A stretch of DNA of 27,030 nucleotides from Firmicutes bacterium UBA4049 (GCA_002382755.1 DFZT01000056.1:45933-72962); one strand, 5' to 3'. Positions 8,545 through 17,300 are shown, numbered from the stretch's first letter. Notes: generated by a model not told the origin, from the sequence alone. Translations and numbers: made by a program.

Positions 8545-9635
8545 GATTTAGCCCCTTTTCCGGTAATCATAGCCCAAAGAAGAAAGATGAAAGGGCCTAT
8601 GAAGAGGTATCCCAACCCGTACGGCCCGCTCCAGACGTAACCCATAAAATTATAAAGGTGCGTCATATCGGGGTGCAGCAGGAAAGAAAAGCAGATTAAC
8701 AGTATGCCGAACGGGATAACAAGGCTCCGGTAGTCTTTCATCCCGATCAGCTGAGCGGCCCCCAGGGAAACTATCCACTGGTAGAGCGCAATCTTGATAG
8801 TTGAACTGGCAATCCAGACGACCATGATTAAAATTTCCGTCCTTTCCAGAAAACCGGCCAGGTGGATCATTCTCGCCCCGTACAGGATTGGCGCCAGGGT
8901 ACGGGACGACAGGCTGGGACCGAGGATGGCTATTATTCCGAAGGCAATCAGTTCAAATATGAAAAAGCTGATTATTATGCTTTTTGAACATGTCCAGAGG
9001 ACTCCCCTGGACTTGTCCAGGAAGGGGAGCAGGACGGATATTCCTATAACCTGGGAAAACCAGAACATGAGCGTCAGGGACCCCTTAAAAACAGGGATGA
9101 AACCGTTTTCAAAAACAGGGGTTAGGTTGGCCAGGTTCATTTCGCCGGTAGACAGAATGAACAGGATAACAATTACACCCAGAATAACAGGGAAAAACAT
9201 CAGGGAAACCCGGCCCAGGTTCTCCAGCTTGTTATAGGCTATGTAAGTGCTTAGAAGGGCAAAAATTATAATAAAGGCAACAATGGGCGTTCTGGGCATG
9301 AAACCGGCGACCAGCAAACCTGTAATTTCACGCAGGGTGTCGCAGGCGAAGTTGAACCAGCCCCAGATGTAATAAGCCGCCATAATTAACCCGAAATAAC
9401 GGCCGAAGATGATCAGAAACACCTGGAAGAGCGTTTTTCCGGGAAAGCGGCTGCTTAAAGATACCCAGCACCAGGCGCTGAAAAGCCCCCCGACAAGCGC
9501 AATTATGTTTGACATCCAGGCGTCCTGCCGGGCAAACAGGAATGTCACGGAAGGGGCGAAAAGGAGGCCTTCGGAGACGAAGGTGATCGCCAGAAGCGCC
9601 AGGACCTGCCTTTGATCGATAACCTCCGCTTTCAT
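8541..9635 (-). CDS. gerAB: Spore germination permease-like subunit, GerAB family
   Basis: The B subunit of a germinant receptor, related to amino-acid/polyamine/organocation transporters and thought to bind the germinant in the spore inner membrane. It has 364 residues and about ten hydrophobic segments, beginning after the short polar MKAEVIDQRQ, which is usual for the family. It starts 3 nt after the gerAA stop and overlaps gerAC by 4 bp. No broken region was seen. Confidence 0.94.
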   Translation of the reverse strand: MKAEVIDQRQVLALLAITFVSEGLLFAPSVTFLFARQDAWMSNIIALVGGLFSAWCWVSLSSRFPGKTLFQVFLIIFGRYFGLIMAAYYIWGWFNFACDTLREITGLLVAGFMPRTPIVAFIIIFALLSTYIAYNKLENLGRVSLMFFPVILGVIVILFILSTGEMNLANLTPVFENGFIPVFKGSLTLMFWFSQVIGISVLLPFLDKSRGVLWTCSKSIIISFFIFELIAFGIIAILGPSLSSRTLAPILYGARMIHLAGFLERTEILIMVVWIASSTIKIALYQWIVSLGAAQLIGMKDYRSLVIPFGILLICFSFLLHPDMTHLYNFMGYVWSGPYGLGYLFIGPFIFLLWAMITGKGAKS

Positions 9636-9638
9636 CCT

Positions 9639-11336
9639 TTACAACTCCCCCCGGTTGGGCGGGCTGGACGGCGGCTGCGGCCTTTGGCCGGAAGCCTCCC
9701 GCTGCAGATTGCCGGTTAAAAGGCAGGGCCTTTTCCGCATAGCCCACCAGGGGGCGCGCATAATTGTATCCTGCTGCGCGTAAACGCTTAATGGAGCTGC
9801 CGGATAGAGGTAAGGCACACCAAATGAGCGCAGGCTGACCAGGTGGAAGGTCATAAAAAATATCAGAATCACGAGACCGGGCAAACCCAGTATTGCAGAG
9901 CCGATGATTAGCGGGAAGCGGATCAGGCGGAAGATGATCGTTGATGAGTAGAGGAAAGAGAATGAAGCAATTGCGGTGATCGCGACGATGATCACCGTCG
10001 CCGCGGAGACTATTCCCGCGCGCACTCCCGCCTCACCGAGCACGACGGCGCCCACTATGCTTAACGCCTGCCCAAGGGGCTGGGGCATGCGCAGGCCTGC
10101 CTCGCGCAGGATTTCAAAAGATACTTCCATTAAAAAGACCTCCACGAACAGGGGGAAGGGCACCGCCTCCCTCTGGGCTGTAAAGCTTAGCAGAAGCGCT
10201 GTGGGTATCAATTCGAGGTGGTATGTTGAAAGCGCTATATACAAAGCGGAGCCTGAGATGCTCAAGAAAAAGGCAAACAGGCGCAGAATTCTCACCGCGC
10301 TGGAAAACATGTAGCGCTGGTAGTAGTCTTCGGGATTTTGAAAGTATTCGATAAAAAGAGCCGGGACGGTCAATATCGAAGGAGTGCCGTCAAGGATAAT
10401 GGCCACCCGCCCTTCCATCAGCTTGGCGGCGACCTTGTCCACGCGGTCGCTGTGAAAGACAGTCGGAAAGGGGCTGTAGGGGCTGTCTTCGATAAATTCC
10501 TCGAGCTGTCCGCCTTCCAGCGCCCCGTCGATATCAATCCTGGACAGTCTTTTTTTAACCTCATCAACAGTATCCGGATCGACTATTCCCTCGACGTAGG
10601 CTATGGCCAAATCGGTTCTGTTAACCCGCCCGATTTTGGATGTTTCGACTTTTAAGGCGGGGTTCTTTATTTTCCGGCGCAGGAGTGAGGTATTGGTGAA
10701 AAGGTTCTCCACAAAAGATTCGCGCGAGCCGCGTACAGAGCGGTCCCAGAGTGAATCGGTGATGTCCCTGGTTTTATAACCCCTGGTGTCAAAGATCAGA
10801 GCCTTCGAAGAGCCTTCCATAAGAAGGACGGCTTCACCGGAAAGAAGATGGTCGACGATAGTTTGCGCCCGGGCCGCTTCTTCGGTTTCAGCAACAGCGG
10901 CGCCGCAGTTCTTAATATATTCAAAGGTTTGTTCGGGAGAGATCCTGTTGCCGGCCGCCGGTTCCCCGAATTTTGTTTTCAGCGGGATCAGGATCTCCCG
11001 GCTCAGGCGTTCGCTGCTGGAGAGCGCGTCCACGTAGATGAGGGCAAGGCGGATTTCCCTGTTTTGCCCCATGTTAAATTCGTGGAAGATAACGTCGTCG
11101 CAGTTTTTAAAAATCGCTTTAAGATTTAGAAGATCTTTTTGAAGAGAACCTGTCAGGGACAGGTTCAGCCAGTCCGGTTGCATGACGGAGGAACTGATCT
11201 CCGGCAGCGGCTCTTGGGCGCCCGGGTTTTGCGCGCTGTTCCGCCCGAGATTGCTCAGACCGCCGGGATTTTGCCGCGCTGTATTTTTTGGGCTGTATTT
11301 TTTGGGGGTCCGGCTTTTCCAGCGGATTTTGAACAA
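9639..11336 (-). CDS. gerAA: Spore germination protein, GerAA family
   Basis: The A subunit of a germinant receptor; A subunits are reported to form an oligomeric, nutrient-gated ion channel in the spore inner membrane. It has 565 residues. A proline-rich, low-complexity N-terminus (about 1-50) is followed by the conserved soluble domain beginning near LTGSLQKDLLNLKAIF, then a membrane domain with several helices from about residue 330, and a Pro-rich tail after RAPWWAMRKRP. The start is TTG at 11336 with AAAGGA 8 nt upstream; a downstream ATG (about residue 53) would drop only the unconserved N-terminus, so the start is not certain. It is the first gene of the gerA-B-C-small protein operon. 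Confidence 0.93.
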   Translation of the reverse strand: MFKIRWKSRTPKKYSPKNTARQNPGGLSNLGRNSAQNPGAQEPLPEISSSVMQPDWLNLSLTGSLQKDLLNLKAIFKNCDDVIFHEFNMGQNREIRLALIYVDALSSSERLSREILIPLKTKFGEPAAGNRISPEQTFEYIKNCGAAVAETEEAARAQTIVDHLLSGEAVLLMEGSSKALIFDTRGYKTRDITDSLWDRSVRGSRESFVENLFTNTSLLRRKIKNPALKVETSKIGRVNRTDLAIAYVEGIVDPDTVDEVKKRLSRIDIDGALEGGQLEEFIEDSPYSPFPTVFHSDRVDKVAAKLMEGRVAIILDGTPSILTVPALFIEYFQNPEDYYQRYMFSSAVRILRLFAFFLSISGSALYIALSTYHLELIPTALLLSFTAQREAVPFPLFVEVFLMEVSFEILREAGLRMPQPLGQALSIVGAVVLGEAGVRAGIVSAATVIIVAITAIASFSFLYSSTIIFRLIRFPLIIGSAILGLPGLVILIFFMTFHLVSLRSFGVPYLYPAAPLSVYAQQDTIMRAPWWAMRKRPCLLTGNLQREASGQRPQPPSSPPNRGEL

Positions 11337-11374
11337 GGTGTATTTCCTTTCTGATAAAGAAATGCCTGTTCAGC

Positions 11375-11405
11375 TAGTATTTGCATTTTATGCTGGAAAA
11401 TATGT
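11375..11405 (-). promoter_or_regulatory. Weak candidate forespore (sigma-G-like) promoter of the ger operon
   Basis: On the - strand AATACTA (11375-11381) differs by one base from the sigma-G -10 pattern CATNHTA. An ACATA (11401-11405) resembles the -35 pattern but lies 19 bp away rather than 17-18. The position, about 40 nt ahead of the gerAA start, is right, and ger operons are usually sigma-G controlled. The sequence match alone is weak. Confidence 0.25.
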
Positions 11406-11427
11406 GGTTTGAGGGCGAATTAAAAAC

Positions 11428-11467
11428 AAAAGCCTTCCTTCCGGGTTTCTTCCGGAGAAAGGCTTTT
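11428..11467 (-). terminator. Rho-independent terminator of the UPF0173 hydrolase gene
   Basis: A 9-bp outer stem, AAAAGCCTT (11428-11436) against AAGGCTTTT (11459-11467), encloses an inner CCGG/CCGG pairing. On the - strand the hairpin is followed by TTTTGTTTTTAA. It lies 40 nt past the stop of the hydrolase gene and upstream of the ger operon, so it separates the two - strand units. Confidence 0.85.
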
Positions 11468-11506
11468 TAAGGAGAAAAAGAGGTTTTAATTTTGATTGAA
11501 ACCTTT

Positions 11507-12202
11507 TTATACGGTGTATTCCTGTCCCGGCGAGAGTATGACCACTTCGGCTTCCGGGACCTCTTTTTTGACCATTTCGGCAAAAATACCGGCATCCTGA
11601 ACCAGGATGGGGAAAGTTTTATAGTGCATGGGAATAACCTTTTTAGCGCCTAAAAGTTTAACAGCCGTGGCTGCCTGCTTCGGGTCCATCGTAAAGACTC
11701 CGCCGATGGGAAGCAGGGCCAGGTCCATCGGGTAAAGGACACCGAGGGTGACCATGGAGGCGAAGACGCCCGTATCACCCGCGTGGTAAATCGTGCAGCC
11801 GTTTTCCAGCTTGATTATATACCCCACCGGGCTGGCCGACTCGGAGGAATGGAAAGCCTGAGTCATGGTTACGGAAATGCCGTCTACCTCGGCAGTTGCG
11901 CCGATGTTCATCCCCATCCCGTAAAAGACAACCTGCTGCTCAGGCACTCCGCCGGCCTTTAGCTTGCCGGCTGTTTCGACTGCCGCAATCAGCGTAGCGC
12001 CGGTCTTCTGGACAATCTGGGCGGCGTTGGATATGTGGTCGAAGTGATCGTGGGTGACCAGCACCAGGTTTGCCGCGGTAATGTCGTTCACGCTGCAGGC
12101 AGCCGCAGGGTTTCCTTCCAGCCAGGGATCGATAATAATTATCTTGCCGCTGTCGGATGTGATTTTAAAACAGGAGTGGCCTAACCACTGAACTTTGGCC
12201 AT
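11507..12202 (-). CDS. UPF0173-type metal-dependent hydrolase, metallo-beta-lactamase fold
   Basis: A 231-residue cytosolic protein of the UPF0173/YtkL group. The metal site HxHxDH is H51-D-H53-F-D55-H56. Other family landmarks are LGHSCFKI at the N-terminus, IDPWLEGNP, HAGDTGVF in the middle, and IPMHYKTFP near the C-terminus, which supplies a further metal ligand. The natural substrate of this group is not established. The ATG at 12202 has GGAG a few bases upstream. It is a single-gene unit with its own terminator, divergent from the acyl-CoA cluster; the two share a 254-bp intergenic region. Confidence 0.93.
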   Translation of the reverse strand: MAKVQWLGHSCFKITSDSGKIIIIDPWLEGNPAAACSVNDITAANLVLVTHDHFDHISNAAQIVQKTGATLIAAVETAGKLKAGGVPEQQVVFYGMGMNIGATAEVDGISVTMTQAFHSSESASPVGYIIKLENGCTIYHAGDTGVFASMVTLGVLYPMDLALLPIGGVFTMDPKQAATAVKLLGAKKVIPMHYKTFPILVQDAGIFAEMVKKEVPEAEVVILSPGQEYTV

Positions 12203-12237
12203 GTATTAACATCTCCTTCAGAATTAAAATTTGGTAA

Positions 12238-12259
12238 ACTCGCATACTACTCGCATACT
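12238..12259. repeat. Perfect tandem 11-bp direct repeat in the divergent intergenic region
   Basis: ACTCGCATACT occurs twice back to back (12238-12248 and 12249-12259). The period of 11 bp is about one helical turn, so a protein could touch both copies on one DNA face. It lies 36 bp upstream of the predicted -35 of the acyl-CoA cluster and 35 bp upstream of the divergent hydrolase start. It may be a regulator site; no known operator is recognised. Confidence 0.6.
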
Positions 12260-12294
12260 ATTACTATAACAATAAAACCCCTTTTTCATCCCTT

Positions 12295-12323
12295 TTGACA
12301 AACGTCTATTAAATAATTCTATT
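12295..12323 (+). promoter_or_regulatory. Predicted promoter of the thioesterase-to-PAC2 cluster
   Basis: A perfect -35 TTGACA (12295-12300) is followed after 17 bp by a -10-like TCTATT (12318-12323, 4 of 6). It would give a leader of about 125 nt before the thioesterase start. A second TAAAAT at 12331 lacks a -35. Confidence 0.5.
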
Positions 12324-12456
12324 TATTTGGTAAAATATCCTGCCGGTTATTATTTCGGGCTTCTTGGTGTTTTACTTTTTTTTACCTATATGCTAACATA
12401 AAAAGGAAATGCTCTTCTGGGTTTACCTAATATTTGCACTGCCGGAGGATTGGATA

Positions 12457-12900
12457 ATGAATTTGGACGAGAAGAAAGTATTCTGTCAGAAAGAAATGGA
12501 AGTCGGCTGGGGGGATTGTGACGCGGCCGGAATTACTTACTATGCAAAGTACTTCGACTGGTTTTCCTACGGCCGGATCGAACTGCTCAAAAAAATAGGT
12601 CTGCCCTACCTGTCTAGTTTCCACGAACAGGGAATTTCGCTGGTTACCGTGGAGGCTTTCTGCTGGTACAAGCAGTCTCTTAAACCCGAGCAGGGAATCA
12701 TTCTGGAAACCTGCCTGTCCGGCTTAACCCGCGCCAGGATGGAGTTTAAATACCGCGTGTTCAGGAAGGAGGACGGGATTCTGGCCGCGGAGGGCATGAC
12801 CGCTCATGCTTATGTCGATGCCAAGATCAAACCCTTCGACCTTAAAAAAAGGTATCCCATGCTTTGGGAAAAGCTCAGCCTGGCGGCGCTGGAAGAATAA
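12457..12900 (+). CDS. Acyl-CoA thioesterase, 4HBT/YbgC hotdog-fold family
   Basis: A 147-residue hotdog-fold thioesterase, which hydrolyses an acyl- or aryl-CoA to free acid and CoA. The active-site signature is GDCDAAGITYYAKYFDWF, with the likely catalytic Asp at D22, close to the 4-hydroxybenzoyl-CoA thioesterase motif GDCDPAGI. The start is the ATG at 12457: GGAGGA ends 7 nt upstream, and the 16 codons from an in-frame ATG at 12409 lie ahead of that site and are unlike the family. It is the first gene after the predicted promoter and is followed 52 bp later by a CoA ligase, so the pair could make and break the same thioester. The substrate is unknown. Confidence 0.9.
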   Translation: MNLDEKKVFCQKEMEVGWGDCDAAGITYYAKYFDWFSYGRIELLKKIGLPYLSSFHEQGISLVTVEAFCWYKQSLKPEQGIILETCLSGLTRARMEFKYRVFRKEDGILAAEGMTAHAYVDAKIKPFDLKKRYPMLWEKLSLAALEE

Positions 12901-12952
12901 ACCCGCAAATAAAGTAACCGTTTATTAAAGAAGAAAGGAGCAGGTTTAGACA

Positions 12953-14704
12953 ATGGCGGATCTCGATCAGCGAATTCGTTATCTGAATGACAGATACCCT
13001 GGATGGATACGCAGAACGATATCCGGACATTTTGACCGGGCAGTAGAATTGTATGCGGACAAGGCTTTTATTTGTACGCCAGATGGGGAAAGCACATATG
13101 CCGAAATACAGAAAAGTTCCCAATTAGTAGCCAAAGGACTGCTTTCGCTTGGCATAAGGCCCAGGGAGCATGTGGCCATGCTGGTGGGAAATTATCCTGA
13201 ATTTGTTATTTTAAAGCTCGCTCTGTCCAGGATCGGAGCAGTTGCGGTTCCTTTGAACATGCTGCTGACGGAAAGGGAGATTTCTTTTTTGCTGGAAGAT
13301 TCTGATGCAGTCGCGGTTGTGTTTAACGACCATCTGGGCAGGCAAGATTATATTAAGATCGTGAACAGCCTTTTCCCTGAAGTCCTTCGTCGGGATCAAA
13401 CAGGCAGTGTTTCGGTTAATTCCCGTTTTCCGAAGATTAGGAATTTAATCTGTTTTTCGCCTGCAGGAGAAAGCTATCCTGGGTTGATGAGTTTTGAAAG
13501 CTTATATAACCTGGCGGCGTCAGTGCCGGACAGGGAACTGTGGAAAGCCCAGGCAGCCAACTGCTATCCGGATGATATTTTTGATATTTTGTACACGTCC
13601 GGAACAACGGCAATGCCCAAGGGGGCCATGCTCAGCCACGACATGTGTTTGCGCAGCGTGTACGCCTACTGTGTAACCAGATCAATTAAGAACGGAACAC
13701 GAACTTATTCGCCGTTGCCTTTTTACCATATTTTTGCCTGGAACTATGTAATTTTGGCAGCCAGTTTTGTTGGCGGAACGGTGATTACCCACCCGCAGTT
13801 TTTGATTGACCAGTCATTTGAGCTTATGGTAAAGTACCGTGCAAATGAAATAGTCTGTGTCCCGTCAATGCTACTAGCGCTGATAAATTACCCTGGAATA
13901 GGCTCTTTTGATCTTAAACACCTGACCTCAGTTTTCTGCGGCGCTTCTACGGCCCCCCTGCTCTTGTGGCGGAAGGCGAAGGAAGCGTTCAAGCTGGATA
14001 ACCTAGCTGTTGGTTATGGATTAACTGAAAGCGGGGGTGCGGTTACCATAAGTTATCCGGGCGAATCGGAGGAAATGGTCTCAACGCGCGTGGGCCGGAT
14101 GATGGTTCCCAACTGCAGCGGTCTGCCGGAGTTTGGCTGGCGCAATCAACAGCTCAAGGTAGTCGATCCGGTAAGTTTGCAGGAGTTTCCCCGCGGTGTT
14201 GAGGGTGAACTTGTCTGCCGGGGGAATGTGGTCATCAGGGGCTATTATAAAAGACCCGAAATCAATGAGGAAACCATTGATAAGGACGGCTGGCTGAGGA
14301 CAGGTGATTTGGTAATCTGGCATGAAGACGGCTCTTTTCAGTTTATGGGCCGGAGCAAAGAAATCTACAAGACCTCCGGTGAGAATGTTGTTCCCAAAGA
14401 AATCGAGGATGTGCTCAGCCTTTATCCGAAGATCAACCAGGTTTACCTGGTTGGAATTCCACACCCTGTGATGGGCGATTTGGGGGCCGCTTTTATCGAG
14501 CTTAAACCAGGCGAGAAGGCTACCAGAATGGAAATTATCAAATATTGCAAGAAGAATATGGCTAAATTTAAAATACCGCGTTATGTGTTTTTTGTTGATG
14601 CCGGTGAACTTCCATTTACGGCCAGTGGAAAAATAAAAAAATATGAACTTATCGAGTATGCCAAACAGCTTTTGATGAAAAACGAGCAGACAGAATCCGA
14701 GTAA
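12953..14704 (+). CDS. AMP-forming acyl-CoA ligase (ANL superfamily)
   Basis: Activates a carboxylic acid with ATP to an acyl-AMP and then an acyl-CoA. The 583-residue protein has the P-loop YTSGTTAMPKG at 214-224, GYGLTES, GWLRTGD, the hinge and A8 region GRSKEIYKTSGENVVPKEIE, and the C-terminal catalytic lysine K560 in TASGKIKK. The order and spacing are complete, so it should be active. It looks most like the fatty-acyl/aryl-CoA ligase branch rather than acetyl-CoA synthetase. About 30 residues around 143-170 (RRDQTGSVSVNSRFPK) look like a low-conservation insertion. A Shine-Dalgarno AAAGGAG lies 12 nt before the ATG. It is likely co-transcribed with the thioesterase and ketosynthase. Substrate class cannot be told by eye. 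Confidence 0.93.
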   Translation: MADLDQRIRYLNDRYPGWIRRTISGHFDRAVELYADKAFICTPDGESTYAEIQKSSQLVAKGLLSLGIRPREHVAMLVGNYPEFVILKLALSRIGAVAVPLNMLLTEREISFLLEDSDAVAVVFNDHLGRQDYIKIVNSLFPEVLRRDQTGSVSVNSRFPKIRNLICFSPAGESYPGLMSFESLYNLAASVPDRELWKAQAANCYPDDIFDILYTSGTTAMPKGAMLSHDMCLRSVYAYCVTRSIKNGTRTYSPLPFYHIFAWNYVILAASFVGGTVITHPQFLIDQSFELMVKYRANEIVCVPSMLLALINYPGIGSFDLKHLTSVFCGASTAPLLLWRKAKEAFKLDNLAVGYGLTESGGAVTISYPGESEEMVSTRVGRMMVPNCSGLPEFGWRNQQLKVVDPVSLQEFPRGVEGELVCRGNVVIRGYYKRPEINEETIDKDGWLRTGDLVIWHEDGSFQFMGRSKEIYKTSGENVVPKEIEDVLSLYPKINQVYLVGIPHPVMGDLGAAFIELKPGEKATRMEIIKYCKKNMAKFKIPRYVFFVDAGELPFTASGKIKKYELIEYAKQLLMKNEQTESE

Positions 14705-14735
14705 AAAAAAACTAAACTGGTGGGGGGAATTGTTT

Positions 14736-15977
14736 TTGAGGCAGAGGGTGGTAATTACCGGTATGGGGGCGGTTACGCCGATTGGTATTGGCTTGGAAAA
14801 GTATTGGAAAAATCTTAAAAACGGAAAATGCGGGGTGGGGCTAATTACCAGGTTTGACGCATCCGGGCTGCCCTGCCGGATTGGCGCAGAAGTAAAAGAC
14901 TTCGCCGCCGAGGATTTTATGCCTAAAAAGCTGGTGCGGGAAACGGAGAGTTTTATGCATTTTGGCCTCGCCTCAGTCAGGATGGCCCTTGAGCACAGCG
15001 GTCTTGGGCTGGAGAAGGAGGACCCCTTCCGCGTAGGGATAGTCTTGGGTACGGCTTTTGGCGGCGTCCCGGCAATAACTGAGGCGCAGGATAAGATCAG
15101 CCGGACAGGCGCCGTCCGGATGAGCCCTCATTTCATACCTAGAATGCTCGGTAATATCGCCGCTACTCATGCCGCCATTATTTACGGTTTTAAAGGCCCG
15201 GCTCTTACCGTAAGCACAGCCTGCGCCTCCGGAGGGGATGCTGCGGGCTTAGCCGCTATGCTTCTTGGGCAGGACGAAGCGGATGTTATTTTTGCGGTGG
15301 GCGCGGAATCCCTATTCTGTGAGGTAGTAATTGGCGGTCTCTACGCGGCGAGAGCGGCATCGGTCCGCAACGATGAACCCGAAAAAGCAAGCAGGCCTTT
15401 TGACCTAAAACGGGATGGACTGGTTTTGGGTGAAGGGGCGGGAACTGTTGTTATGGAAACGCTGAAACATGCCGTGAAAAGGGATGCTCCTGTGCAGGCG
15501 GAGGTTTTGGGCTATGCAAACCTGGGGGAGGGTTATCACACTACCGCCCCTGCCCCGGGCGGATGCGGGGAAATCCGCTGCATGCGGATGGCATTGGAAA
15601 AGGCTCAAGTAGCGCCGGAAGAAATAGATTATATTAATGCTCACGGAACCTCGACTCTTCTTGGAGACCGTGTAGAGACGATGTCCATCAAATCCGTTTT
15701 TGGCGCCCATGCCGGCAAGATCCCCGTAAGTTCCTGCAAGGGCGCCACCGGGCATTTGATAGGCGCCGGAGGAATTACCGAACTTATAGCCTGTGTCAAG
15801 GCAATCCAGGAAGGGATTGTTCCTCCGACGATAAATTACGAAGAACCGGACCCCGAATGCGATCTTGACTACGTTCCAAATCAGGCCAGAAAAGTCAGTA
15901 TAAAAACCGCCATGTCCAATTCGTTTGGCTTCGGCGGTCAAAACGCCTGTCTTGTAGTAAGACAATTCTCCTCATAA
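14736..15977 (+). CDS. fabF: Beta-ketoacyl synthase, FabF (KAS II) type, stand-alone
   Basis: A decarboxylating Claisen-condensation enzyme. The 413-residue protein keeps the full Cys-His-His site, C163 (TACASGG), H303 (NAHGTST) and H340 (GATGHLIG), plus K335 and the GFGG loop. With the TTG at 14736 as start, all numbers match E. coli FabF exactly. That TTG is 8 nt past a GGGGGG stretch; a TTG 6 nt earlier would be too close to it. FabF normally extends acyl-ACP with malonyl-ACP, but no ACP, malonyltransferase, FabG or FabZ gene is adjacent. Its neighbours are a CoA ligase and acyl-CoA dehydrogenases. It may be a specialised condensing enzyme rather than the housekeeping FabF. The family is secure; the role is not. 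Confidence 0.92.
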   Translation: MRQRVVITGMGAVTPIGIGLEKYWKNLKNGKCGVGLITRFDASGLPCRIGAEVKDFAAEDFMPKKLVRETESFMHFGLASVRMALEHSGLGLEKEDPFRVGIVLGTAFGGVPAITEAQDKISRTGAVRMSPHFIPRMLGNIAATHAAIIYGFKGPALTVSTACASGGDAAGLAAMLLGQDEADVIFAVGAESLFCEVVIGGLYAARAASVRNDEPEKASRPFDLKRDGLVLGEGAGTVVMETLKHAVKRDAPVQAEVLGYANLGEGYHTTAPAPGGCGEIRCMRMALEKAQVAPEEIDYINAHGTSTLLGDRVETMSIKSVFGAHAGKIPVSSCKGATGHLIGAGGITELIACVKAIQEGIVPPTINYEEPDPECDLDYVPNQARKVSIKTAMSNSFGFGGQNACLVVRQFSS

Positions 15978-16079
15978 TAGTCCATTTGCAGAAGGAAAAA
16001 AATAAGAAATAATCGAATAATAGATTAATAATATAATTATCTTTTTTAAGAACAGAGCGTTTTAAAGGAGAGAGTTTTT

Positions 16080-17222
16080 ATGGATTTTCAACCTACTGTA
16101 CAGCAGGATCTTTTGCGCAAGGCTGTCAGACAGTTTGCTGAAGATGAAATTGCTCCTTTAGTTAATGAGATGGAAATAAACGACGATACCCCGCTTGATC
16201 TGGTCGGGAAGATGGGGGATCAGGGCTTTCTGGGCGTAGCCATTCCTGCGGAATACGGCGGGACGGGCATGGGCCATTTAGCCCGGATGATCATGATTGA
16301 AGAGGTCGGACGAATCTCGGCGGGGATAGCTATGGCCCTGCAGGTCATGCAAATGGGCGCCGGTATGGTCGTCGATTTGGGAAGCGCCGCACAGAAGGCC
16401 AAATATTCGCCTTTGCTGGCCCAGGGCAAAATATTGGTCGCTCCGGCGATTACAGAATCCAGCGGGGGGTCGGATCTTGAAGGCCTCTCCACACGGGCTG
16501 TTGACGAAGGCGAATATTACAGCCTTACCGGTCGCAAGGTCTTTATTACCAATTCTCACATTTCAGAGCTGGCCGTCATTATAGCAAAAAATGAAGGAGG
16601 GGCGAAAAGGGATTTCAGCGCCTTCCTTATCGAAAACGGGACAGAAGGCTTCCGCCGCGGCAGGATGGAAAGGAAGATAGGCTTTCACGGATGCATTACA
16701 GGGGAACTGATTATGGAAAACTGCCGTATTCCCAAAGAAAATCTTTTTGGGGATAAAGGCCGGGGGCTGGCTATCGCCCTGAGGGGAATCAATGATTACG
16801 GAAGAATGGGTATGGCAGGTATCGCCCTTGGCTTAATGCAGGCCTCACTGGAAGCTTCCGTTAAGTTTGCCCGGGAAAGGATCCTTTACGGCAAACCGAT
16901 CAGCAACCTTGCCCCGATCCAGTTTAAGATTGCTGAAATATACGCCGACCTTGAAGCCAGCCGTTTTCTGGCTTATAATGCGGCCTGGCTGATTGATCAA
17001 AAGAAAAAATCTGATACCCAGGTTTCCAGCGCAAAGTTTTTTTCTACAGAGGCCGCCCTACAGTGCACGCGCAAAGCGATGGATATTTACGGGGCGTACG
17101 GCTGCATGAAAGATTACCCGCTGGAAAGGTACTGCCGGGATGCCCAGCTGCTGGTCCCCGCCGACGGAACAAATGATATCATGAGGATAATTGCCGGACG
17201 GAATCTGGCTGTTAAGAAATAG
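16080..17222 (+). CDS. Acyl-CoA dehydrogenase 1 (FAD)
   Basis: Introduces an alpha,beta double bond into an acyl-CoA and passes electrons to ETF. It has 380 residues with the usual order: an N-terminal helical domain, ITESSGGSDLEG in the middle beta domain, ARERILYGKPI with the FAD-contacting Arg, and a C-terminal DIYGAYG. At the position of the MCAD catalytic base (Glu in YEGT) this protein has Asp362 (ADGTNDI). The alternative helix-G Glu used by isovaleryl-CoA dehydrogenase is a Gly here. It is about two-thirds identical, by eye, to the second dehydrogenase at 19135. A good AAAGGAG precedes the ATG. The 102-bp AT-rich gap upstream contains a perfect TATAAT (16032) without a convincing -35. 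Substrate unknown. Confidence 0.93.
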   Translation: MDFQPTVQQDLLRKAVRQFAEDEIAPLVNEMEINDDTPLDLVGKMGDQGFLGVAIPAEYGGTGMGHLARMIMIEEVGRISAGIAMALQVMQMGAGMVVDLGSAAQKAKYSPLLAQGKILVAPAITESSGGSDLEGLSTRAVDEGEYYSLTGRKVFITNSHISELAVIIAKNEGGAKRDFSAFLIENGTEGFRRGRMERKIGFHGCITGELIMENCRIPKENLFGDKGRGLAIALRGINDYGRMGMAGIALGLMQASLEASVKFARERILYGKPISNLAPIQFKIAEIYADLEASRFLAYNAAWLIDQKKKSDTQVSSAKFFSTEAALQCTRKAMDIYGAYGCMKDYPLERYCRDAQLLVPADGTNDIMRIIAGRNLAVKK

Positions 17223-17300
17223 ATATAGGGAACAAAGACGTTTTTTAAATCAAAAGTGTTGTTATTAAATTATAAAATTTTCAGCAGGGTGGGAGATTAG

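Noticed and set aside
9328..9747. 139-codon - strand frame spanning the gerAA-gerAB junction
   Set aside because: It is out of frame with two well-conserved genes that meet here with a 3-nt gap; not a separate gene.
15405..15965. 186-codon open frame on the - strand inside the ketosynthase gene
   Set aside because: It is fully antisense to a strongly conserved FabF coding region, has no family resemblance or ribosome-binding site, and is a composition shadow.
16032..16037. Perfect TATAAT ahead of the first acyl-CoA dehydrogenase
   Set aside because: There is no -35 at a proper distance and the region is very AT-rich, so a chance match is likely; not listed as a promoter.
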